The position numbers and the translations under genes were made by a program. A stretch of DNA of 64,000 bases from Loxodes magnus (taxonomy: Eukaryota > Ciliophora > Karyorelictea > Loxodida > Loxodidae): positions 1 to 64,000 of the forward strand of contig CAMPDV010000131.1 in the NCBI GenBank assembly GCA_946699065.1, given 5' to 3'. The notes beneath the pieces were generated by a model. The model made no database searches, was not told the origin of the DNA, and saw nothing but the letters and a program-made list of their open reading frames with translations. This document shows positions 12,070-22,330 of the stretch, piece by piece; the stretch's first letter is position 1; each line of letters starts with the position of its first letter.

Positions 12070-12689
12070 TACAAGTCTTAGTTGTAATTGCATTCTCTCA
12101 ACTTGCAATTTTCCACTTTCTCAAAGTAATGTCATCAGCTTTTGATACTATCTACTTTTTGTCCTTATTTAATGCTATGAATCTTATTACTTATGTATGA
12201 CCTTAAATATTTTCAATGCACTCAGCCTTATTATAGTTCCATATTTTTATTGACTCTTTCATAAGAACCAGAAAAAATAGCACATGAGTCATTATTAAGT
12301 TGAATACTTCGATTGCTACATATAAAGCATAGCCATTATATCCCTAGAAAATACTCTTTAACTAAACCAGTTGTAAAAATCCCATATTTTTATCATTTAA
12401 TCAGAGCTTTCCGATACGATAAATTTGTTTTCAAAGAAAAGAAACAGATCTTACAAAATTCGTGTTTCCTTACAAAGTATTCTTAAACTAACCAGTTGTA
12501 AAGTTCCATATCTTGATAATCTTATAATCTCTTCCGTATATATTTTATTCGGTTACATGATATCGCTACACATCATACATAATATATATGTCCCTTCAAC
12601 ATTTGATCTAATCAAAAAAGAATTGGCTTTAATTTAGTCATATTTTACTTTTTACAAGTCTTAAAAAACACAAGTTGGTTGTATTTCAT
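12070..12689 (-). pseudogene. Possible ISXO2/Merlin-type transposase N-terminal remnant (copy A)
   Basis: Read from an ATG at 12689 on the minus strand, the frame shows a zinc-ribbon-like pattern: CKIC about 75 residues in, then CFIC followed by a serine-rich segment with IFSGS. Further on a Trp-rich helix (K-S-W-W-H-Y-F-E-K-V) resembles the pre-catalytic region of ISXO2/IS1595-like (Merlin) transposases. The DDE catalytic part is not found downstream. Several TGA codons interrupt the frame, many at plausible Trp positions. A 1-nt length difference from copy B near 12446 means at least one copy is frameshifted. Two segments (around 12350 and 12490) share the string AACTGGTT plus similar following bases, perhaps an internal duplication. 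The family assignment rests on pattern resemblance only. A dead DNA transposon fragment is the best reading. Confidence 0.35.
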
Positions 12690-13283
12690 TTTTAAAGAGA
12701 AGAGTCAAAATTTTGTGTTGGTATTATTTTCTTTTTCTTAAAAGTTTTCGTAAAAATAATTTAAATAATTTATTATAATTTATTTTAATTTTATAATTTA
12801 CTTTATTAATTTCTTAATTAAACTAACTATCTTATAATCTGAACATAAATATAAACTATTTATTTATTAATTATACTTATAATTATATTTTTATTAAAGC
12901 ATAATTAGATCCTTTTAATTAATTTAAATATAAGAAAAATATTTTAATTTTCTTTATATTTTCACTATATTTTTCATATTAATGAAATTAAAAAAATGTA
13001 TTATCTATGTAGATTATTATATTTTGCTATAAACAAAACTGTTTTATAATTTATTTAAAAAGATCTGCAAATTATTGCTTTTAAAATAAATATTTTTTAT
13101 ATTAATTAAATAATTAAATTTTCTAGACAATAATAAATGTAAAAAGACAGACATTAATTTAGAATTAAAATAGTTTAATCAATTAAATTTTACTTTAATT
13201 AAAATAATATAAATACAATTATTAAAAATATTTTTAGGATTTACCATATTTTTTGCTTACTCTTTAATATTTTTAAATTATTA
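12690..13283. other. AT-rich spacer
   Basis: Very AT-rich DNA between the transposase-like remnant and the 3' end of the LINE remnant, both on the minus strand. Nothing recognised. Confidence 0.4.
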
Positions 13284-15440
13284 AGAATATATTTTTGCAG
13301 TAGGCACAAGTGTGTTCTTAGAAGAACCTGCTTTTGATTTCATAAGTAAGATGTTTATTAAACTCATGAAAAGTACAAGTTTTTTAACCATCATGTTGAT
13401 AGATTTAGATGCTTTTACTTAAATATCTCTGATATGGTAAATTATATTAATAGCACTTTGACTGTAAAAATGCAATATATGAGTCTGGATTCTATTAACT
13501 GATTTCGTTTAACTTAAAATAAAAGCGCATGAGCTTCATTGTTTCTAAGTGAATAAAATGAAGTCAATTTAAATAAATAAAGCAAGACTCATTAAAAGTA
13601 GATTAAGAAAATCTAAAAGCCATTCTTGATATGAGTCTCTAAGATTTATTTATTTTTAATCCTTCCTTTATGTCCTGATAAAGTAACCCAAGGTGTAATA
13701 TCACTACCATACTCAGCTTTAGGTAAAATAAAAATTCTACAAAATATTTTAAAATTATATGGAGAAATAACTCCTTATTTAGATAATATTACAATATTTT
13801 AGAGATTACTATTGTGAAATCAGAGATTTTGCTACACAGTGGAGTTTATAGTTTTCTCTTTCTCCTAATTAATATTTTAGGTAAGCAATTACTTCTTTTT
13901 AGTTAATTGGCCGCCCATTAATGTTTAAGATTATTTATTATCCACTTTCCTTCTTTTTAGGAAATGAGTTACTTCACATAATAAACTTTTAAGTTAAGCT
14001 TTACTCAAGAGAAAACTTGGACTGTGGCTTATAGTAATTTTTGAGCATTTGCTTATGAACTCGAAATTTCTATTAAATCATCCGCAAATCCTTGCACTAC
14101 AAAAGTTTTTGAGCAGATAGTAAATCCATACTCTTTCTAGTTTTCTTCTAAGTATCTTATAGCTATGTCATAGTATAAAATAGCAAGAAGATCATGACTA
14201 CTTCCTTGTAAAACTCCATTATTAATTTTAATTGATCTTATAAGACTTCCATCTATTAAATACTTGATATATGAAGCTTTGTATAATTTAATAAATCAAA
14301 ATGATTGAAAGAAATATCTATTAATTGTCTTTATAAGGGGATATTAAAAAATATTAAAAAAGTATTTATATCAAATTCACAACCAATTTTTTCTTTTTTA
14401 GTTAGTTTGGGTCATTTTATTTCTAAGTTCTTAGTAAAAAACTACAATGAAGTGATTTATAAGGATGAAAATAATAAAATTTTATATAAATTAATTTTAA
14501 TTTTAAAGATAGACTAAATAGAATATCTTTATGAAAAAAAATCTTTTAATTATAAAATATTTTAGAATGGAAATCAGAGCATTGTAAAATGTTAAAAATT
14601 ACGCTATATTTCAAAATATTTTTGAATATTATTGATATACTTCAGCAAAATAAATTTTAATTAGCTTAATATTTCTAAGGTCTAAATTCGATTGAAATTC
14701 ATAATTAGAAAATTCTGTTGCTAACTAAAAATTAATTAAGTTTTATCAAATATAATTAAAAGAAGGAAATCTGAAATTTAATAAAATAGTTAAGAATTGA
14801 TAAAATGAACAACCAAAATTATAGAAACTTTTCTTATTTAATTTATTCTAATTGATTCATTTATCCACTTATTATTATTAATATCTTTTAATGCATAAAT
14901 TTAAATATTATTACAAAATTTAAATTTAAAAGAGAACTTTCAGCATTATAAATTAATTAATTGAAATAAAATTTAAAGCATAATAACAATATAATAATAG
15001 ATTAGCGTGATTTCACCTTTAATAAACAGTATCATGGTTTTAATTAAATCTAATTAATTGTTAATTACGAAATGTCTCTTATTGTTTCCAAAATTGATTA
15101 AAGCTTTCTTCTTTTTTCTTTTCAGCTCTGTTCTCTTTTCTTCAATATTATATTATTTACTTACAAATAGGTTCATGAAATTCCATCCTTTATGTAATTT
15201 TCTTCTTTAGATCTTACCTTCTCTTGAGCAATATACTTAACTTAGTTTAATAATCTATTCTTCTATTATTTATTTTTGCTAAACTTTCAGCATTTTTTAC
15301 AGGATATCCTTTCTTCTTGCAAAACAGTATCTTAATATATCTCTCTGATTATATTAATAAAACTAATTTTACTTTTCTCAATTTGCATAGGATCTCCTTT
15401 AATTTAGTTTTATAAGATTATTGATAGAGTATACTTGGTA
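13284..15440 (-). pseudogene. Non-LTR retrotransposon (LINE) reverse-transcriptase remnant (copy A)
   Basis: On the minus strand, with TAA/TAG as Gln, the translation has clear reverse-transcriptase blocks. NNGVLQGSS (about 14197-14223) is the QG block, GFADDL (about 14074-14092) the catalytic block, and a following F-S-UGA-V-K-L-N-L matches the W..LN..K block of Jockey/CR1/REP-like LINEs. Farther on, LPKAEYGSD (about 13700-13725) and a helical thumb-like region are typical of non-LTR polymerases. The N-terminal third is Lys/Arg-rich. No apurinic endonuclease or restriction-like endonuclease domain is recognised. A frame change lies between the catalytic block and LPKAEYGSD (around 13850), where copies A and B also differ by 2 nt, so it is broken in both. 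Several TGA codons occur, most at plausible Trp sites. Tetrahymena germline REP elements are the nearest known comparison. Confidence 0.7.
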
Positions 15441-15484
15441 AACTAATGAAGTTTCTATTCTATTAATTTAATTGCAAATAATTA

Positions 15485-15695
15485 AAAATATGGTAGGAGC
15501 AAGATTTTTACTTGTTTGATTATAACTTTAATAATTAGGAAGGTTCCTGGTTGCATCTAAGATCTTGAAGTGAACACATTTTGAGATTATCCAGCTTTGA
15601 TAAGGGCTTGTAGTATATGATAATGGAATTCGTATTAAATACAAATGGTAGTCTCTACTTGCATAAACTAATAAACAGACTATATAAAATATATT
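15485..15695 (+). mobile_element. Diverged SINE, subfamily II (copy A)
   Basis: It starts like subfamily I (ATGGTAGGAGC) and keeps the core (GAGATTATCC, then GGGCTTG), but then follows the same path as 34012-34290, including an AATACAAATGGTAG string, rather than S1/S2. It is AT-enriched compared with S1 and looks old or truncated at the 3' end. It lies just upstream (5') of the LINE remnant, on the opposite strand. No target duplication is recognised. Confidence 0.5.
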
Positions 15696-17440
15696 AAATA
15701 GGGATAAGAATAACTATATAGCAAATTTAAAAGAACATTCATATACTTTTCTTTAGCTGAGTTATTATATAATTATTTAAATATAACAATATACAAATAT
15801 TAATTTAAAAAATGCTAAACAGTTAAGATAAATATCTATCTATAATTACTTCAAATAATACAAATAATACCTATAAATAATAAATTAAATTCTAAATAAA
15901 AAGTTAATAATTTAATTAATATATTTCAGAGTATCACTTACTAAATTTATTATAATTTAAGTTAAATTAAAAGTTACCTATTAAAAATAGCAAGCTACCT
16001 ATATCTTCTTAACTATTATTAGTTTTTTAATTTTATGTATTATATTAACCAATAAATTTAAACAAAGGGTAATATACTTACCATGGTCTAAGTGATATCT
16101 AAAATTAAGAAATAAAATAATCATACTATTCTATATTAAATTATTAAGTTATTCGTTAGTACTACTATGTAAATTATCAAGTTTATATTTTTATTTTATC
16201 TTTAAACTAATTTCTAAAGATATAAATTCTAATAACTATTTCATAAAGATAGGATAAGTTTATAAGGTTAGATATAAAATAGAAAAATGATGGATATGTT
16301 TTTAAAATTAAATAAGATTAATTAAGTATTTTTCTTTCTAAAAAAGAGTAAAAATTAAAAGAATAAATATAAGATTTTGCTTTTAATTATTTTTTTAATT
16401 ATAGCTACTTATTTAGCTAAAAATTAAAATAAAAGTTATAAAATAGATAAACATTTATAAAATGATTTCATCAAAAATAAGTTTATAAAAATTATAAAAA
16501 TCACAAAATAATTACAAAAATGTATCAGATTCTAAAATTTTAATAATATAAAAACTTTGTTTATTATAAAAAAATGTAGGGTATTTTTATTATCAACAAA
16601 AAAAACATAAAAGGACTTATATAATGCAAGAGAGTAAATATTTTACTGAAAATGAATAAGAAATTGTGATAATGAATAACTCTAATAAATAAAGAAAAAA
16701 TATTCGCAACAAATATAAAAATACTTTACTTAAAAATTAAGCTTGAAAAAATAAATTAAATAATCTAAAGTGACTATTGCATTTATTTCTATATAATAAC
16801 TACTCATTCCTAAATTATCAATCTATTATTAATTTTTTTAGATTTTTTTGGATAAGAATATAATCATAAGAATTATTAAGTTTTAGATTAAAGCTATATT
16901 AATGTATTTCGTATTTTCATTCTTTTATAATCTTTTATTAACTAAAAATTTGATCTTTTATACCCTTTAGGAGTTATAAACTGAACTGATAGTATCTGAC
17001 ATGGTTAATTTTTAGATATATTAGTTATTTGATGCAACCTATTCTCAATCTTTGCTTATAATCAGAGAAAATTATCTATCTATTCTTTTTATTTTCTTTA
17101 TTTTTTTGCTTTAGAAAAGTTGAATTAATTTTTAATTTTGGCAAGGTTAAATGTAGATTTAAAAATGCGAAAGAAATGTTTAAATAAAAGATATAAAGCA
17201 ATCTCAGATATTATAGAAATAAAATAGCTAAGTATTTATATAAACTTAGATAATTCTTTAATTAAGGAATTTTTAGCAATTAATTCTAAAGTAACTACAA
17301 CCTAATTTCAATTTTGAAATAGACTTTTCTATATCTATATTAAAGTCTATTATGTATAGAGCTTTATTATTACTCTGTTCAATCTTAAAAAATTATTTTT
17401 AAAATCAAAATTTAAACTAAATCTAAGGTAAATAGTTGAT
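15696..17440. other. AT-rich region with one tiny ORF
   Basis: Mostly AT-rich and featureless. An ATG at 16624 opens 40 codons to TGA (16744-16746), giving a polar Lys/Asn/Gln-rich peptide. The same frame is open in copy B with one substitution. It may be a first exon or chance. The rest shows nothing recognisable. Confidence 0.35.
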
Positions 17441-18394
17441 ATGCTAAAAAGAGAATTTTTATTAGTTAAATATAACTTTAGAGTAATCATAGATAAATAT
17501 ATAAACTAGAACTACTAGAGTTATTGCTGCAAAATATTTAACTTAGCCTAATATAATTTATATAAATCAAGATAAATCAAGATTCTGTAAGAAATTTAGT
17601 CTCTCGATTCTAAATAAAAATATCTCTACAAGTAAAGAAGATTGTAAATTTTAATAAATTTTCTAAATATATTAAATCTAAAAAGCTTATAATAGAAAGT
17701 TTTAATATGGAGTAAGAAAAAAGATAATTGTACATAAATAAATATATAAAAATATTTTAGTTTGAGATTAGATTAAGAAAGTATTATGAAGATCTTTTCT
17801 ATTTATATTAAAGTAAATGTATTAAGCTAGAAAAAATTATTAAATCTAAAGCTTAATATTATTATTATGTAGCCAAAAAATAAACAATCAATGAAAACTG
17901 TTTATAAAAATAAATATTTACATTAAAAATAAAAGTTAATTAAGAGTTGTAAGTTATCTAAGTAGGTATATCATCAAATTTTTTAAGTTAGAGAAAAACT
18001 TTTAAAACTAAAGGAAGTTAAAATTATCTTAACAATAAATAGCTAAAATATTAAAAAGCTAGAACTTAGAGTAATTAATAGTTAATTGTCTAATAATTTT
18101 AGAATATGTATAATTATTTTAACTTTTTTACTGCAAGAAATATTTAATATGTTGCAATTTGCTGCTACTGTTGTGAAATTTTTTTCTTCTATTAGTTTTC
18201 AACTATTTTCAAGAATAAACTCACTTAAATATGCTTATTTAGTTTTTCATATTTTTTACAATATCATTAATTTAATTACTAAGACTTGCTTACGTTTATT
18301 ATACTAAGAATTTTAAATTTTTATTAGCAAGATATTGACCAAACTAGGATTATAATGGTATTTGTTGAAAAGGCTTGGAGTGATTTGGATATGA
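17441..18394 (+). CDS. Candidate ORF, 317 codons, unknown
   Basis: With TAA/TAG as Gln this frame runs 317 codons from ATG to TGA, and 41 more codons are open upstream back to a TGA at 17315-17317. The product is basic (Lys/Gln/Leu/Ile-rich) for about 215 residues. It then has roughly 70 residues of strongly hydrophobic sequence (about 220-285) that could form two or three membrane segments. No family is recognised. Copy B (60242-61195) has the same length: two 1-nt indels about 45 bp apart cancel, and all other differences are substitutions. That is mild support for coding, but the composition is close to background and a run this long without TGA can occur by chance. Low-to-moderate confidence. 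Confidence 0.35.
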
Positions 18395-20082
18395 AATTTG
18401 ATTACTTAAAAAGATGAAATAAAATATAATAGAGTAACAAGAATTAATAAATATACAAGAAAAAACCTTTTATTATAAGCAACTACTTTAACTTTTGTAG
18501 CCACTTTGGTAAGCATTTAACTAGGTTGTTCTTTACCTATTTTAATATTATTCTGGTGTAAAATAAATAAAAAAGACTTGATCTTATTGATATTAATTAG
18601 TTTTTATAATATCTTTTATGAACTATTTCTATAAGAAAGTGGTGATGATATTTGTATGTAAAATACCTACTTTATAAAATTTTATTGATAGTTCTTTTGA
18701 ATAAAAGGGAATTACCATATGTTTATTAGATTATATCTTGCATGGCAATTTATAAAAATCGTATGAGTAACGCTTTATCAAAATACTTAGTATAGTTGCT
18801 GCTATATCATATGATCTATTAGAAAATCACGAAAGTTTAAGAGTAAGGACATTATAAGATATAGGAAAGAGCTTTAAGGAAAAACTTAAGCTAAAGAAAA
18901 TAAAACTAAAAACTTAAATATCTATTAAATAAATCAAAATCAAGCAAAATTTTATTTTACGTCAAAATAGTGATTAAAGAAATTGGAAAAGGTAGAAGAA
19001 TTTGAAATTAATAAAAATTCTATAAAATTAAGTTTAAATAATAGAAGAGTATAAAAGATATTTGATGAGTCATAAAAATTGAATTATAAAAGTAGATAAT
19101 ACTCAATAATTAATTTCTTAATGTTTATCTATTTAATTTAAAGATTATAATTAAATAATAAATAAATCTAGTTTTTAGTAAAAGTAGAAGAAGAATCCTT
19201 TTATTATTTTTAAATTAATTGTAAAAGCTATTTTATTTACTTATTTTTAGCTTTTTTTAATTAGAAATATTTATTCTTTTATATTTAATTTTATATGTGA
19301 AAGTTAAAATAGAATGAGGTAATGCTACTTTATTTAACTTGAGTATAAAAGAAAAAATTTAAATATTATGAGTAAAAGATAGATGGATCGTTGGAAAGTA
19401 TTTAAGTATATCAAATATATATATAATGGCTTTTCATATTTTGCTATTTTAATAGAGATATATGAACTTTATCTTATGACTAAATGGATTCGATAAACTA
19501 CTTAAATTATCTTTGAAATATGATAAAATTAAATTAATTAAATAAACAAAATTATCGGAATATCTCTGTAGATAATCGATACAATGTTAAATTTAAATTA
19601 CATAATAAAACTAAAATCATGAGTTTTTAGCTACAATTAAGATTTAAAATTCAAGTATAAAATTTAGGATTTTATAAATAAGTATTAAGATTATAAAAGT
19701 TAAAAATTAACAATATCTAAGACAGAAAATACATAATAGATTCAGATCGGTAATAGGATGGAAATACAAAAAAAAAAGTGACAAAGAAATAAAGATAGTA
19801 ATGATATCTATAGTAGCAACACTACAAAGAAAATATTAAATGTTATGAGTGTTAATAGACTAACTAAAAAATGAAAAATTTACTAAGAAAATTATTTCTA
19901 TAGCAATAGCAGTCCAAATAAAATTTAAAAATCTATAAAATCAAAGAATATTTTATTTATCAAGAATAAATAAAAAAAAGCAAAAACTAATCAAAATTAA
20001 GAGTTTAGATTAAAATGAATTTTTTAATTTAAAACTGAGAAATTTGAAACTCAATAGAGGAGAGATTAAAGAGCATCCTTGA
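18395..20082. other. AT-rich region without recognised genes
   Basis: TGA appears at about the frequency expected for random AT-rich DNA in every frame I followed. No RNA or repeat is recognised. Confidence 0.4.
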
Positions 20083-20646
20083 GAATAAAATTTTTTAATT
20101 ATAATAAATTTTGAAATAATAAAATCTTTTATCTAATTTTATCTATTTCAGTAAATAAAAAATATCTATAAAATAACTAAAATCTTCAAAAAAATCAGGA
20201 ACTAAAAATAGAAAAATTTTATTAAATACAAAAAATCAGAAGAAGAAAAAAGAACAGAAAGATTTGAACAAAGAAAATCTAAATATTAAATAAATTAACA
20301 GAAAAAAAAATTGAAAAGAAGTTTTGCTCTTCATAAATTTATAATAGATAAGAAAAATAGATATGAAAATTATATATAAAATGAAATAATAAAAGTTTTT
20401 TTAGTAGAATTAAAAAATAAATAAAAGAATGAGCTTAATTTAAAAATGAAATTTTATCTGAAAATAATTTCAGAGTCAAAACGATAAAGGAAATTAAAAA
20501 CCTAATCGAAGCTTATAGAAATCAATAAAATTAAAGTTGAAATTAAAATAAATCTAAAGCAAAGTTTTAAAGTAAATTTATATGAAATACTCTTAAAAAT
20601 TAAAAAATTAAAAATATTAAATTAAAATTTCGATAAAATCTCTTGA
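20083..20646 (+). pseudogene. Possible decayed Lys/Glu-rich coding segment
   Basis: A frame of 187 codons without TGA, ending at 20644-20646. From about codon 60 it reads as a charged, Lys/Glu/Arg-rich helical sequence (for example SEEEKRTERFEQRKSKYQ) resembling coiled coil. No start codon or domain is recognised. In copy B the same interval has a shorter A-run that shifts the frame and further changes near 63315-63370, so any gene here is broken in at least one copy. It ends about 190 bp before the zinc-finger-family pseudogene and could be unrelated or an upstream gene remnant. Confidence 0.25.
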
Positions 20647-20836
20647 TTTTATATCCTTTTGACAAGACTCTGAAAATATTAAGCAATAGTTAGCTTTTAT
20701 TAAACATAATTTAGACTTATATTAACTTTAATTTATAAATGAAAGCACATATCTATTTAATGCATAATTATATATATATCATTCTATTTAAATTAAATGT
20801 ATTTATTTAAGATTTTTTATTTAATTCATTTAAAAA

Positions 20837-21735
20837 ATGTAAGAACAAAAGGAGTGTTTGTCAGCTTTGTTTTTTGTTAACTTGGATTGAACTTTAAAGA
20901 AGTTTGATATTACCAAAGAAAAAGCTTAATAACTCATTGAAGACTTATAAAGTATTCAAAGAATGAATTTTGTTGAAAAAATTAAAAATAAAATCTTTAG
21001 ACTAAAAAATTAACTTTCATTAAATGAAATATCAAAAAAGTAGGACTTCCTCTGAGCGTTTTTAATTATGTTCTTTCTTAATCTCAGTCAAATTAATAAT
21101 AAAATGTCTAATAAATAAATAAAGAAAATATAAAAGAGCTTAAATAAAATATTTGCCTCTAGTAGAAAAATTAAAATCTAAACTAGTAAAAAATAAATAA
21201 AAGTGAAGATCTAAATAATTTACAAGAATAAAGTAATTTACAAAATGGAGATAGAAAAGATAAATAATTAAAAGATTAAAAATTATAAGAAGAAATATTC
21301 TAGAATATGAACAATTTTTAAAATCATAGTAATTATCCTTTTATCATAATACCTTTTGCAAATAATAACTTTTATCCTTAATCTTTCGTTTAGATAATCT
21401 TCGTATGGCTTAAATATTTGCTTTTGATAGTTTAGAAAACTTTAGATTATAAACTTATTCAGTAGCTATATAAGATAAACATCATAAGATTATTTCAAAA
21501 ATAAACAAGTATAAAGTTTTATAAGTTAAGATACTTTTTATCTTTAAATAACAAATCCTTCAAAGAATAAATAAAGTAGAATTTAAGATCGAGATAAAAT
21601 GAATTATGGGAAGATGGTAAATTATCAAAGAACTTAAAATTGTAAACTAATAAGCTTTAATCCACTTAATTTACCTTAGTAAGATATTATTTATATTAAA
21701 CCCTAGTTAGATAATAAAGGCTAGGATTTTTAATT
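20837..21735 (+). pseudogene. Diverged paralogue of the HTH/zinc-finger gene, fingers absent (copy A)
   Basis: From the ATG at 20837 the first ~85 codons align with the zinc-finger protein at 1876. The shared pattern is KEC(M/L)SAL, then D-UGA-T at codon 18, then a helical stretch and KVGLPLS of the helix-turn-helix. Identity there is roughly half. Relative to the intact family there is a 1-nt loss just before KVGLPLS (near 21036-21044), and another frame change is likely near 21390. The remaining sequence is Gln/Asn-rich and contains no C2H2 finger. The 3' limit is set where the Gln-rich reading fades. It is probably a dead or finger-less member of the family, carrying the same in-frame UGA. 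Confidence 0.5.
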
Positions 21736-22208
21736 TTTTGCTGCTTAAAAATTCAACTTTTGTTGTAAATTATTTTATATCTATTCTTATAATTTATTCA
21801 TTGCAATACAATTTATAAGTATTTAAAGAGAAAAAAAAGTAAAAGCATAATAAGATAAAAAACTAAGTATAAGATGTGAAAGAATAAACTAATTGATAAA
21901 GAGATTATTTGGTAAAAACTATAATATATGCTAAATAAGTTTGTAGCATTTTTTGTTTTTTACGTTAAATATTGCTTCTAATTTCTAAATTAAAATTATT
22001 TAATTTTAAAATCAGAATTAAATCAATCTTTGTAATCCAGTAAGTTATCTCTCTATCTGAAATTTTGCATATTCTCATATTTTTATCTTAATGGATTTAA
22101 ATATAAGAAATATTTAAAGAAAATTTCTAGATTATTCTTTACTCAATATGTTCTCTTATACAGTATAAAATATAATTATTGTAAATATTAAAAAAAATTC
22201 TGTTAAAA
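21736..22208. other. AT-rich spacer
   Basis: Sequence between the pseudogene and the 3' end of the U4 gene. The T-rich tract just beyond the U4 3' end on its strand (complement of about 22190-22200) may serve in 3'-end formation, but no defined signal is recognised. Confidence 0.4.
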
Positions 22209-22330
22209 TCAGGTCATTTCTGACCTTCCAGAAATTGGGCAGAGCCACATATTGGATGTAGTTCTCAATTAGCAATAATCGCGCATCAGCAGAGCTTCAC
22301 TTGCTACGATATTGCCCCTAGCACGAGGAT
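22209..22330 (-). ncRNA. U4: U4 spliceosomal snRNA
   Basis: The minus-strand sequence matches U4 in order. The 5' end ATCCTCGTGCTAGGGG is nearly complementary to the conserved U6 stem II segment. The 5' stem-loop begins CAATATCGTAGC, closes with GCGCGAT, and has a kink-turn-type arrangement (TGA opposed to TGA around a short AGC/GCT stem) that binds the 15.5K/Snu13 protein. The stem I segment GATTATTGCTAATTGAGA follows, almost identical to U4 of other eukaryotes. Next come an Sm-like site AATTTCTGG and a perfect terminal hairpin GGTCA-GAAA-TGACC. Length is about 122 nt, slightly short for U4 but in range for ciliates. All conserved elements look intact, so it may be functional. It pairs with U6 and enters the tri-snRNP. 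Exact ends are estimated from homology. It lies in the part of the window seen once. Confidence 0.92.

Larger units (their letters stand above)
1..21209 (+). repeat. Large direct repeat, copy A
   Basis: This stretch aligns base by base, in the same orientation, with 42456-64000. Substitutions are sparse and most indels are 1 nt, in homopolymers. The offset grows from 42455 at the left to 42791 near the right, mainly because copy B carries an extra SINE plus its 22-bp target duplication. Homology begins at the first base of the window, so the true left edge is not seen. The spacing fits a tandem unit of about 42.46 kb, but two separate copies are equally possible. It contains a zinc-finger gene, two SINEs plus a diverged one, a two-intron gene, transposase and LINE remnants and a zinc-finger-family pseudogene. 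Confidence 0.95.

Noticed and set aside
12425-12637. 70-codon standard-code ORF on the plus strand
   Set aside because: It lies antisense to the transposase-like frame and has no independent support.
14305-14517. 70-codon standard-code ORF on the plus strand (also 57105-57317)
   Set aside because: Antisense shadow of the reverse-transcriptase frame, which has clear motifs.
18395-20760. Apparent continuation of the 17441 frame as one giant ORF if UGA is read as Trp
   Set aside because: UGA occurs at or above its random frequency there. Once all three stops are read as sense every frame is open, so openness carries no information.
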